From Thereva unica (taxonomy: Eukaryota; Arthropoda; Insecta; Diptera; Therevidae), in NCBI GenBank assembly GCA_949987705.1, contig OX465286.1, forward strand, positions 16,071,676 through 16,135,675: DNA of 64,000 bases, in the 5' to 3' direction. The notes beneath the pieces were generated by a model, which was not told where the DNA came from, did not search any database, and saw nothing but the letters and a program-made list of their open reading frames with translations. Shown piece after piece: positions 41,166-51,145 of this stretch (position 1 is the first letter of the stretch; every line of letters starts with the position of its first letter). A program made the translations under genes and the position numbers.

Positions 41166-43019
41166 CGGTGCAAGTGCACCATTCGCACATATGAAAGCGC
41201 CGCCCCTGCATCTATATGTCACTTATTGTTTCTTTTAAATGTGATTTTTAAAAAGTTATTTTTTAACCATTTGCCAATCAGTATCTCTCATTGCATAAGG
41301 AAATTGCTGTTTCTACTACTTGTGTGGCTGGAAAACTGTCTTTAGCTAACATAGATATGTACAATGTCCCCAGAAGTAAGACATTAACGAGAGAAAATAA
41401 TTTCCCAATATCCAAGCATGTTTTCCCAATTGAGTGCGTGATATTCAGAAAGTGCCCTTTTAACAAAAAAAAAAAAAAAAAAAAAAAAAAATAGAGAGAC
41501 ACGCGCAAGAAATTCATATCACAATGCTCCCTTATAACAATGACCCCGCCGGCGTTAAAATCCAATCAATCCGAGAAGAAATCACAGCCCCAAGTACGTC
41601 CGCAAAGCAGCAGATGATGCCCCAGAGGAGCAAAGAGCTGAAGAGATCTTAAGAACTCCAACCAAAAAAAGACAAAAATTAAACTATGTATATATGTATG
41701 CATGGCTATACGAGATCTCCGAATAATTAACAGGGCAATATTTAACTCTGGTGTATCCATTTGGGCCATGGCTCCAGAAAGGCTTAAGAAAATCACACAG
41801 AAATGATGATGATGATGATGATGACGACGACGACGACTACGACGCTCCTACAACCCATAACGGGCCACACCTTAAGAAACGCTTGCATAAGACTACGAAG
41901 ATCTCTGAGCACACTGGACTTTTTTCCTCTTGATTTTTTCATGCTTTTCTTGGTATATTTCTTTTATTTATTTGTTTTTTTTTTATTTATCATTTTATAA
42001 GATTTTGTTGTGTTACCTTTAAGTCGTCGTCTCTCCGCATTTGAACACCGGGAATTGGAATTTCATTTAATGAAAATCACACAACAGCAACGACCACAAG
42101 GAAAACGACCGTAAAACGACGGCTGAGAGCAGAACTAAAATTAATTACTTCCAGCACGGAAATTCGTGTTGGTCTTTTTCGTTTTGGTACAAAGTCTCCA
42201 TCTCGGCGCGTTCAGGTTTATTAATTTATTAATCAAACAAGCAAAAAAAAATAAGGAATTAAAAGTCTCGAGACAACTTAAGTGAAGATTAAGAAGGCAG
42301 AGGGACGGGGCAGCCCGGTCCATGCGAAAAGGGTGGTGGGCTGGGTGTGCGCAGACCTGAGGTCCTTTTTGGAAATGAATCGGCAGAAATTATCTTCCTC
42401 GATTGTTTCGGCAATTGTGGAGAAATACCGGCCGAGGAGGGTTGCGACGCACAGACGGGGCAGACTTGAATTGTGGGCTTGGGTGATCCTTAATACTTCA
42501 ATAGCCCAACGAACCACGCCGTGAGGTCGGCTAGAGAGATTTCAATTTAATTTAGATCAATGATTGCCGAACTTAGGTACGATTTGCAGAGCTTTACTTT
42601 TTCGATATAGTCTATTCGATGGCCACTTCGGTATATATGCCGGGTATGCTCATGGAATTGGGCAATGCACAAATATTGCTCATATGTCTCAGATGTAACT
42701 GCTTTTTTTTTAAACTCTTTTCTTTACTTTCACTTCGGAGCATCAAATCTTGTAACGTTAATTTAACCGCCTTTTACTCAATGCAAATGGATGAAACTTT
42801 GCAGGCATACATATTCCCGATGACAATACACGAATATGACATTTTGTTACATTTTTTGTTGTTGATTTTGTTTTTGAGTAACAAAAAACGATTTTTAATA
42901 AAAAATGCTTGGAATTATTCGTTCAACTCAATGTAGAGTCTTAAAATTCACTTCCTTTTAATAAAAATTGGTAAAAATTAACAGACATGTGTATTTCCGA
43001 CGAAAACACACGAAAATGA
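41166..43019. other. Unassigned DNA
   Basis: No gene recognised over 1.85 kb. It includes a 27-A run at 41465-41491, which could be the tail of an unidentified retroposon beginning near 41236, and a GAT/GAC trinucleotide run at 41803-41836. Frames here are short or low complexity. Confidence 0.45.
41803..41836. repeat. Trinucleotide run (GAT)n(GAC)n
   Basis: ATGATGATGATGATG then ACGACGACGACGAC. It creates poly-Asp or poly-Met/Thr frames that are not genes. Confidence 0.9.
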
Positions 43020-43480
43020 TAGTTCCAAATTAAAAATGGCGGCCAAAAAAATATGATGGATTACATTTTTCTTTACAAGCCACTCGTTCGATATGGGTAT
43101 CAAATGAAAGATTATAACAAGTTGAATACAATTAGCGTCATCCTAAATTCAAAATGGCGGTAGAAAAATGGCGGCATAAAAGTGGCGGCAACACAAAACA
43201 GAGGATCAATTTTTCTTTACAACGCGCTCGGCATGGGTATCAAATGGAAGGGAGTGACAATTAGAATACTGTTGTCTGTGTCCCGTCATTTCAATTCAAA
43301 ATGGCGGCCAACACAAAATGACGGTTTACCCTTTTATTTACTTCGCTCTCGGTATGGATATCAAATGAAAGTGTATTAAAGTGAGTAAGAAAGTAAACTG
43401 TATGACGTCGTTTTAAATCAAATATGGCGTTCACTAAAAAATGGCGGAAGACATAACATAGCTACCAATAGCAAATAAAA
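43020..43480. repeat. Degenerate tandem repeat with AAATGGCGGC and GTATCAAATGAAAG words
   Basis: The word GGTATCAAATG(A/G)AAG (or GATATCAAATGAAA) recurs at about 43096, 43236 and 43356, spaced 140 and 121 bp. Copies of AAAATGGCGGC recur between them. The units are diverged. The reverse complement of the same TGGGTATCAAATGAAA word occurs in the clean 240-bp array at 60.6-61.2 kb, so the two arrays share ancestry. Confidence 0.7.
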
Positions 43481-43762
43481 ATATGATTTAAAAAGATGCA
43501 AAAAAATATGTTTCCAGTTTTTAGTTTTTATTGCTCCAGCCAGTATACGCGAGCACACTACCTTTCAAAATGTAAAAAAAAACGTAGAGCGCTATTAGAT
43601 TTTGGAGGGGTCATCAAATTGTGCATTTTTGGGCTGCACTTGAGAACTGTTGTAAAGAAACAAATACAAAACCTGTAAAAAAGTTTCCTTATTTAACATG
43701 ATAATCTAATTAAACGTTTGGAAATTGTAATGTATTAATTAACGCTATTCGTTACTAAAAAG
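43481..43762. other. Unassigned A+T-rich spacer
   Basis: About 280 bp with no recognised feature before the foldback arm; a 60-codon frame at 43496-43678 has no motif. Confidence 0.5.
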
Positions 43763-44268
43763 TAAAAAATAAAAAAAAGAAAAAAAAATTTTAAGAAACT
43801 CTTTTCTTTACCTTAATATATTGATCAGTTGTGAACACAAAATTAATATAAATACTAAAAAAATCGACTAAAAGGTAAAAAATAAGAAGATTTTAAACAA
43901 TATAAACTTTTAAATCAAAATGGAAAAAATCTCACACATTCCTTAAAGAAAAGCGTGGGGCGCCCATACCAACCTGAACTTAAAAAAACATGACTGCCGT
44001 GAGTACATTTTAACATTTCAGACAGCTACGAATTTTCACTAATTGAGCATTTTGTTTCATAAAAACGCACCCCACGCTTTTCTTTAAGGAATGTGTGAGA
44101 TTTTTTCCATTTTGATTTAAAAGTTTATATTGTTTAAAATCTTCTTATTTTTTACCTTTTAGTCGATTTTTTTAGTATTTATATTAATTTTGTGTTCACA
44201 ACTGATCAATATATTAAGGTAAAGAAAAGAGTTTCTTAAAAATTTTTTTTTCTTTTTTTTATTTTTAA
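43763..44268. mobile_element. Foldback element, about 200-bp arms
   Basis: Left arm 43763-43960 and right arm 44070-44268 are inverted repeats with very few differences (for example GTGTGAGATTTTTTCCATTT, TTGATCAGTTGTGAACAC and GGTAAAGAAAAGAGTTTCTT in both). The loop is 109 bp. No coding sequence. No target duplication could be fixed because the outer ends are A/T homopolymers. It directly abuts the 3' end of FADD-type copy B. Confidence 0.85.
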
Positions 44269-44385
44269 ATGAAAAAACCAAGCTTAGGAATCACCCTTTA
44301 TACTACCAGTCCGTCATGTCGTTCAGTTCATGGTGCAATGTCTAGTAGTAAGCTTGGTTTGAAAAATAGAGGAGAATAGGAAAGG

Positions 44386-44739
44386 TTAGAGGGGGTCTGG
44401 AGGGTGTAGAAGAAAATGACGATGAACCTCACGTTTGAACTCTAAGGTGTTGTACGAGTTCGGAAATACTGACTGCGGGAGATTATTCCACAGTCGAGTT
44501 GTTCTATTCATAAACGAACTTCTAAACCGTATTGTGCGTGAACGAGGGGGCTGTAGGGTATGGGGGTGAGCCGAGCGGGCTAGTCTTGTGTTGCGGGAAA
44601 AGTATTGCCGTGCAGGCAGGAGGTCCTGAATTTCGGCGGAACAGTCGCCATGGTAATAGCGATAAATTATGGAGAGGGCTGCTACATTCCTACGGTGGCT
44701 TAAGGTGTCTATGGAGGCGCGAAAGGGGGCCATCACCAA
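44386..44739 (-). pseudogene. C-terminal tail of FADD-type copy B
   Basis: SIDTLSHRRNVAALSIIYRY, FSRNTRLARSAHPHTL, SSFMNRTTRLWNNLPQSVF and LEFKREVHRHFLLHPPDPL then stop. Same end as copy A. A frameshifted stretch at 44746-44949 links it to the RT frame. The N-R-T-T-R-L-W-N box is the most conserved word of this family and marks its worn copies at 13.9 and 19.1 kb. Confidence 0.85.
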
Positions 44740-44908
44740 TGAGTTTTAGGGCACGATTTTGCACCTTGTCGAGACAAGCCAAGGTGGTTTTTGGGGCGCC
44801 TGCCCAGATATACGAGTTGAATTCGAGGCGCGGCCGAATCTAGGATTTGTATATTGTAGCCAATGCGGCTGGCTGGAGGAGGAACTTGCATCTCTTGAGA
44901 AATCCAAG

Positions 44909-46078
44909 TCATTGGGAGGCTTGTTTGGCGATTTGGAATATGTGATCATTCCATCGCAGATGCTCCGTTATAGTTACCCCTAGGATGTTGAGAGTTGAGT
45001 CAGCCGTTAGATTCTCTCCATCCACCGAGATAGTAGGAAGGTCGGTACAATTTTTGTTGGAGATCAGACAGTGCTTCGTTTTTGTGGCATTGAATTCGAC
45101 GCGGTTCATTTCGCCCCAATGAAGAATCGATTCGATATCCCGGTTGATCGAAGCCGACATCAGTTGACGGTGGTAAAGACAAGGTCTGGCACGTGCTTGT
45201 CTTATATTGTCGAAGGAGTAAGAGAAATTCAGAGTACCGTCATCAGCGAAGCAGTGAAGTGGGTTGGAGGGGATTGAGAGCAGATCATTAATGAAGATTA
45301 GAAAAAGTGCGGGTGAGAGAATTGACCCCTGGGGAGCTCCGGCCGAAATGGCGTGGGGGTTGGATTCGACGACATCCAATACTACCTTGATTGGACGGCC
45401 TGAAAGAAAGCTCTTAATCCAGTTCCTTAGAACTAAGTGTATCCCAATAGCTCTGAGTTTATTCAACAGAGCTGGGTGCCATACTCTGTCAAAAGCCTTT
45501 GATATATCTAGAGCAACCAGACCAGACTCGCCAAAGCTGTGAATGCTTTGGTTGATACGCTCGGTTAAACACACAAGCAGATCGCCAGTAGACCGTTTAG
45601 GTCTGAAGCCGTATTGCCTGTCGTGTATAGTTTGGTTGGATTCTAGATATTTCATCAGCTTTTTATTGATTATTGTCTCCATGATTTTGGAGAGAACAGA
45701 AGTAATTGCTATCGGGCTGTAGTTTAAGGGGTCGCTGGCTTCACCTTTTTTTGGGATTGGCTGAACATGAACCAGTTTCCAAGAGTCGGGATACACTCCG
45801 GAGAAGTAAGACAGGGCAAAAAGTTTGCGCAGGGGTTTAGCCAAAGGTGAGGCACATTTTTTAAGTACCATAGGGGGGATTTTGTCGGGACCAGTGGATT
45901 TATTGACGTCGAGTTCTTTGAGACACCTAAACACCTCGCGAGTCCTGAAGTGAGCTCCGTCCATTGAGTGGGTGGTATTCTCGAGAGTGGGGGGTGACAT
46001 AGCAGCATCGGGTAGAGAAGAATTTGCGGCGAACAGAGAAGCTAATTGGTCGGCCTTGGGTTTGCTTTCTGTTATCAC
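44909..46078 (-). pseudogene. RT of FADD-type copy B, 389-codon frame
   Basis: Begins in the linker (ITESKPKADQLASLFAANSS), retains LDVNKSTGPDKIPPMVLKK, which copy A has lost, and continues VYPDSWKLVHVQPIPKKGEA, LVALDISKAFDRVWHP (motif A), SAGAPQGSILSPALF (motif B with Ala for Val) and HCFADDGTLNF (motif C). The frame is lost near 44909 in the thumb. Together A and B let the family consensus be judged: F-A-D-D is conserved and the A/B differences are scattered. Confidence 0.9.
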
Positions 46079-46849
46079 TTCCTTGTTGTGAATAAAAGGA
46101 GGTGTTGAGGAGGAAGTAAAATTATTCTAAGGACCAGAAGTGTTTACTGCCTGTAGTGGAGTTAAGAATCTTACTTCTCAATCTATCATCACATGATGAT
46201 TTGACTTTCCTGATGATGGAATTACAGGAGTTTCTCAATTTGATGTACTCACGACGAAGTGACTCATTAGGCGAACGTCTGTATGCTCTAAATGCGGCTT
46301 CTTTAACATTGATTGCGTTCATACATTCCCCATTGAATCATTTGTTCGGCCTAGGCTTCACAGATTTGATAGAGTGAGGGATGAACAAGCGCATACCCGC
46401 TCGTATAATTTTGGTGACACCGAGGGCCGCATAGTTCGCATTGGCATTACGGAAACACAAATCCCAGTCAGTAGCCTGGAGGAAGCGAGTAAGACCCAAC
46501 CAGTTGGCTTTCCCATAGAGTGTCACACAGTTCTTTTAGGAGCTTTGGTGGTTGTGGTCGAGGATGGATATGGGAAATAAGCGCTAATTAGTTTATGGTC
46601 CGAGTTGCCAAGGGGTGAGCTAACCTTGATGGAGTACCGCGTGACCTCATTTGTAGCCGGCACAGCGTAGCCGGCGTAGCTTATCTGCACAATTGGTTGT
46701 ATGCAAAAAAATGCGAAGTGAGTTTTATCCCATATTTCCGAGCATTTACTTCATTCCGTATGCAAAAAAAAATCATTAGATTTGAGTTATATCTCACACT
46801 AAGAGATCAATCTCATATATTGAGAAATGTCTCATTCTGAAAGCTGAAA

Positions 46850-47600
46850 AATCAAGCATGCATTTTTTATTGCTCAGTTATATTTTTAAGGTCAAAATGG
46901 CAGCATTTCTTCAAATATCGACAAATACACGTCTGTATAAATGCAAAAGAACGTCAAATATTTGTGATTTTTATAATGACGTTGAGCATTTATACTGTGC
47001 TTCTTGGTGGGTTGCGGCTGCTAAGTTTGCTGGAGGGGCAACGATCTCTTGCTGAGGTGATGGTCTCTAAGTGGACCTTGAATCATCGTGCAATATGGTA
47101 TTGTGTCTCTCTGCACATTTGGAACAGCGCCTTCCTTTGCATTTGGATACTGAGTGTCCAGTCCTGAGGCAATTTTCACATCTTTTCCACTGTCGGACGT
47201 ACTTTGCTCGCTCCTGTGGTTTTAGCGTTAAAAACCTTTGGCAATAGTACAACGGGTGCTCTCCTTTGCACATGTCGCATGGCCTTTTGATAGGATTTTT
47301 TGCTAACATTAAAGAAGCATTGTGACCTTGAGGGCGCTCTTTCATGTAGTGGCTGTTGATTCGTCCACTTCCCAGTGCTTCCAGTGATTGAAAGCGTGTT
47401 TCCAAGAATTTGAGGAGTCCAAATATGTCTGGGACTTCCTTCGGATTGGCGAGTGACTGCTCGTAAAGATGATGAGTGGCTCGATCAAGTTTCTTGACCA
47501 GGATATGGTGTACGAGAGGGCTCCAACTGTCTGTGTTAACACATTATAAGCGGGGCGGGTATTTGTACCTACCCGTTGCGAGGATTGCCACTTATTCAAA
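46850..47600 (-). pseudogene. BEL/Pao LTR-retrotransposon gag fragment
   Basis: Two overlapping minus-strand frames (47629-47342 and 47405-47067) give SQTYLDSSNSWKHAFNHWKH/METRFQSLEALGSGRINSHY (out of register with each other), then RPCDMCKGEHPLYYCQRFL, RCENCLRTGHSVSKCKG and RRCSKCAERHNTILHDD. These three Cys/His knuckles with the H-x-L-x-x-C-x-x-F spacing are the signature of BEL/Pao gag. The downstream gag end continues worn toward 46970. Protease and RT are absent, and the 5' side is cut by the foldback at 47594. Confidence 0.8.
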
Positions 47601-49177
47601 ACGCGCGTTTGGGTGTTCCAAAATAACACCGTTAAGAAAATCGAACCCTACACGTTTTTGGGGTCGCTGATCACGAAAATCGAGGTCCCGCGGTCCTAAA
47701 ATTAGCGCGTCACCCCTAAAAATGCAAAAAACACCCCTTTTTAGGGGGTTTTCGCGATTATTTCAGTAATAATGAAAACTAATGCGATGAAATGCACTTT
47801 TTTAATATTTATTTGCGAAGGGGGTTGATTTATACTAAATTAAGGCGAACTTAATGGTAAGGGGTACTCCTAAAGGGTTGAAAGTACCCCTAAATTGGCG
47901 AAAAATGGCAAAAATTGTAAAAAAATTTTTTTTTAAAGTTTATGCTTCAAATTCGATTGTGGGCGTACTGTCAGGCAAAAATAAATTATTTTCAACCCTT
48001 AAGGGGTTAAAACTACCCCTACAATATAGTTCATTGAAAACTAGGTGGGGGTGTTCCAAAATAACACCGTTAAGAAAATCGAACCCTACACGTTTTTGGG
48101 GTCGCTGATCACGAAAATCGAGGTCCCGCGGTCTTAAAACATGGGCGTCCCCCCTAAAAATGCAAAAAACACCCCTTTTTAGGGGTGTTTCGCGATTATT
48201 TCAGTAATAATGAAAACTAATGCGATGAAATGCACTTTTTTTAATAATTTTTTGCGAAGGTGGTTGATTTGTACTAAATTAAAGCGAACTTTATGATAAG
48301 GGGTAGTCCTAAAGGGTTGAAACTACCCCTAAATTGGCGAAAAATGGCAAAAATTGTAAAAAACTTTTTTTTTCAAGTTTATGCTTCAAATTCGATTGTG
48401 GGCGTACTGTCAGGCAAAAATAAATAATTTTCAACCCTTAAGGGGTTAAAACTACCCCTACTATAATAAAAACAACTTTATATAAAAAAAATTGCCAAAA
48501 AAAAAATTTTTTTTTTGCTTTTTGTTTGAAATTTTGTTCAAAAGGTATTATCAGCAAAAAATTAATTTTTTCAACTCTTAAGGGGGTAAAACTACCCCCA
48601 CATTAAAATTGTAATTGGAACAAATTGAAATTTATTGTTTTGCATTAAAATTTTATATTAGATGTTTGAATGAAAATTCTTTTTATTAGAAAATATAAAT
48701 TGATAAATTTTTGCAATTTTTTTTAATATAAAGTTGTTTTTATTATAGTAGGGGTAGTTTTAACCCCTTAAGGGTTGAAAATAATTTATTTTTGCCTGAC
48801 AGTACGCCCACAATCGAATTTGAAGCATAAATTTGAAATAAAAAATGTTTACAATTTTTGCCATTTTTGGCCGATTTAGGGGTAGTTTCAACCCTTTAGG
48901 ACTACCCCTTATCATAAAGTTCGCCTTAATTTAGTACAAATCAACCACCTTCGCAAATAAATATTAAAAAAGTGCATTTCATCGCATTAGTTTTCATTAT
49001 TACTGAAATAATCGCGAAAACCCCCTAAAAAGGGGTGTTTTTTGCATTTTTAGGGGTGACGCCCTAGTTTTAGGACCGCGGGACCTCGATTTTCGTGATC
49101 AGCGACCCCAAAAACCTTTAGGGTTCGATTTTCTTAACGGTGTTATTTTGGAACACCCCCCCCCCCTGCGTTTTGAA
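47594..49177. mobile_element. Foldback element with duplicated left arm
   Basis: Outermost words TTCAAAACGC (47594) and GCGTTTTGAA (to 49177) are inverted. Left arm unit GGGTGTTCCAAAATAACACC... occurs twice head to tail (47611 and 48048, period 437 bp, almost identical). The right arm (about 48712-49166) is a single inverted copy. The loop is about 215 bp (48496-48711). Arms include ACCGCGGGACCTCGATTTTC and short mirror motifs such as ACCCCTTTTTAGGGG. No coding sequence. It truncates a BEL/Pao gag on its left. Confidence 0.9.
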
Positions 49178-49202
49178 TGGACTATAAGACTTTTGCTGTT
49201 GG

Positions 49203-49325
49203 ATGAACACTGTGACGGCTGACGCAAAGACAATGCTCAACATTCGGAACTGGAGAACTGCTGCAAGGAACCGTGAAACTTGGAGAAATGCCCTAGAGGA
49301 GGCCAAGGCTAGTTTTGGGCTGTAG
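49203..49325 (+). pseudogene. Second copy of RTE-like C-terminal tail
   Basis: VTADAKTMLNIRNWRTAARN then ETWRNALEEAKASFGL and a TAG, two codons earlier than in the copy at 244-366. The DNA is about 88-90% identical between the two copies by eye. It starts right after the foldback. Confidence 0.65.
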
Positions 49326-49668
49326 CGCCATTGGATGCACCGGTATTCTGCAGATTTACCCTCCCAAATAGATATTATCTGTTCTCAAATGTGAAAAAAG
49401 CACGCCCGAAAGAAATATACATATTGGCTTCAAGAGGAAATTTTTGCCTATTTTGAAGCCTTTGATTTTTTTTTTAAATTTGACAAAGCTGCGCGCATTT
49501 ATTATTGCACTCCACCCTCTCAACGCACTACACACGCACTCCTTGTCAGTATATTGCAAACTGTTAAAGAAATCTCAGTTTCTGAGATATTTATTGTTAA
49601 AAGCATGTATAGCTACTAAAGATTGTAAAATTTCCTCTTAACAACTCCGAACGGCTTCTTCTGTTTTG
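49326..49668. repeat. Spacer with an inverted repeat, possible MITE
   Basis: TTCAAGAGGAAATTTTTGCC at 49429-49448 is mirrored by AAAATTTCCTCTTAACAAC at 49627-49645, enclosing about 210 bp. The inverted repeat is only about 15 bp and no duplication is obvious, so this is tentative. Nothing else is recognised in the spacer. Confidence 0.35.
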
Positions 49669-50183
49669 TAATGTCGGCTTCTTCTAATATACCAGTCTAT
49701 GTTCAAGCCGATATGGATGTATGGTGTGCAGCTCTGGGGTTGTACACATAAATCTAATCGAGACGTAATTCAACGCAGCCAAAACAAATTTCTTCGAATG
49801 ATCACCAACGCTTACCGCTATGTAACTAATAAAGAAATACATGATGATTTGGATATAAAATGGATAGAGGAGGTCATCCGCGAATATGCCATTAAACACG
49901 AGAAGAGACTTCTGGCCCACACGAACGTTGAGGCTATACAATTATTGGATACCACCAACAAAATAAGACGACTCAAAAGACAAAAACCTCACGAACTGAT
50001 GCATAATTGATGAATACTACATACTACACACATAGAAAACTGGACACTGGTACAGAAATCCCATACAAGTGTATGCTTACTTTAAGACATGCTTAATTTA
50101 AGTACTATTGTTAACTATACTAATAAATTAATATTAATTAAGATTGTAGTAACCATACCAATAAAGGTGTTTTAAAAAAAAAA
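49669..50183 (+). pseudogene. Jockey-clade RT C-terminal end with 3' UTR and poly(A)
   Basis: 104 codons: FKPIWMYGVQLWGCTHKSN, DVIQRSQNKFLRMITNAYRY, NKEIHDDLDIKWIEEVIREY and a C-terminal RRLKRQKPHELM, matching the last part of jockey-type ORF2 (P-I-W-x-Y-G-x-Q-L-W-G and I-Q-R-x-Q-x-K). A 3' UTR of 150 bp follows with AATAAA-like CCAATAAAGG just before a 10-A tail (50174-50183). Heavily 5' truncated, as is common for LINEs. No stop or frameshift in the remaining part, so relatively young. Confidence 0.85.
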
Positions 50184-51078
50184 TATATATATATATGTAT
50201 ATACATATGTAAGTATGTGATAAAAAGCATAAAGGTATAATTTGCAATTTAAACTATATTTCCAATTCATATAACTGCATCTACACGATAAAAAGAAATC
50301 GCATAAAAACTAATTCCATTTCGCACAATTTTCAATATAAAATTGCAACTACCTCGTTCACAATACAAATTTCTTAGTAATTCTGAATACAGATGTCGCC
50401 CTGTGTCGGCTGAAATCCGTTTTTTTTTATTTTGTCGGAACATCTCATTTACTTCGTGGAAAATTGTGCTCCTTTTGTGCTGCCTCTTCTATACTCACTA
50501 ACTATGATTGCATTTTTAAATTGATTTTATTCGCAGAAAATCGAATTCATATACATAATGTGTGGAAGTAGTTTTTTATATATATATGTATACAACTATA
50601 TATATATATATAAATGTTTTTCTTATAACATTCAGGGGAGACATTTTTAATTCATTTCAATCTTAAAGAAATCCCCCGTTGCCCCCTTCCGCACACCCCG
50701 CCATATGTCTGCTACACACTCGTATGTACCATCCTTCGTCCTTATTCTTACTCTCTTTTTTCCTCATCAGAAAAGATAATTTCAAACATTTCCCTTTTTA
50801 TTTTTATTTTTTTTTTAGTTTTTCTTCTTTTTTTCGTCCTTATACACCACACCATCATATATGCACATATCTCGTCCTCCCGCATGTGTATATGTGCAAA
50901 TTTTTCCATTTATCCCCCTGACGAGAATGGAAAGCAATTCTAATGCTTCTGAACTTTATACTCCCAATGCCATCATCATCATCCCTTAAGTAGAGGTTTT
51001 TAGAAGGAAAATTTATTTCGCTTTAGTTTTCCTTTTTTTTTTTTACTTCAATTTTTGCCTCCTTATTCTAAGTTTCCT

Positions 51079-51145
51079 TTGCTGCTGCTGTGTGATGATG
51101 TTCTGATGTTGTTGCTGCCGCTGCTGCTGCTACTGCTGCTGCTGG
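51079..51145. repeat. CTG/GTT-rich trinucleotide tract
   Basis: Interrupted GCTGCTGCTG, TGTTGTTGCTG and GCTGCTGCTACTGCTGCTG runs. This kind of CAG/CTG tract is frequent in insect non-coding and Gln-rich coding DNA; no open frame with matching Gln-rich exon structure was identified. Confidence 0.75.

Larger units (their letters stand above)
44274..46645 (-). mobile_element. FADD-type non-LTR retrotransposon, copy B
   Basis: Minus-strand order: EN end (46640-46550), linker (46530-46110), RT (46078-44909), tail (44739-44386), 3' UTR with ATTCCTAAGCTTGG at 44277-44290. It is the inverted partner of copy A, 3.1 kb away, and both begin at the same EN position (ACGCGGTACTCCATCAAGG), so they share either a truncation point or an older duplication. 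Confidence 0.85.

Noticed and set aside
41236..41491. A SINE or processed gene ending in the 27-A run
   Set aside because: No pol III boxes, no recognisable coding sequence and no clear target duplication; left as unassigned.
41803..41836. An Asp-rich protein
   Set aside because: Created by a GAT/GAC microsatellite.
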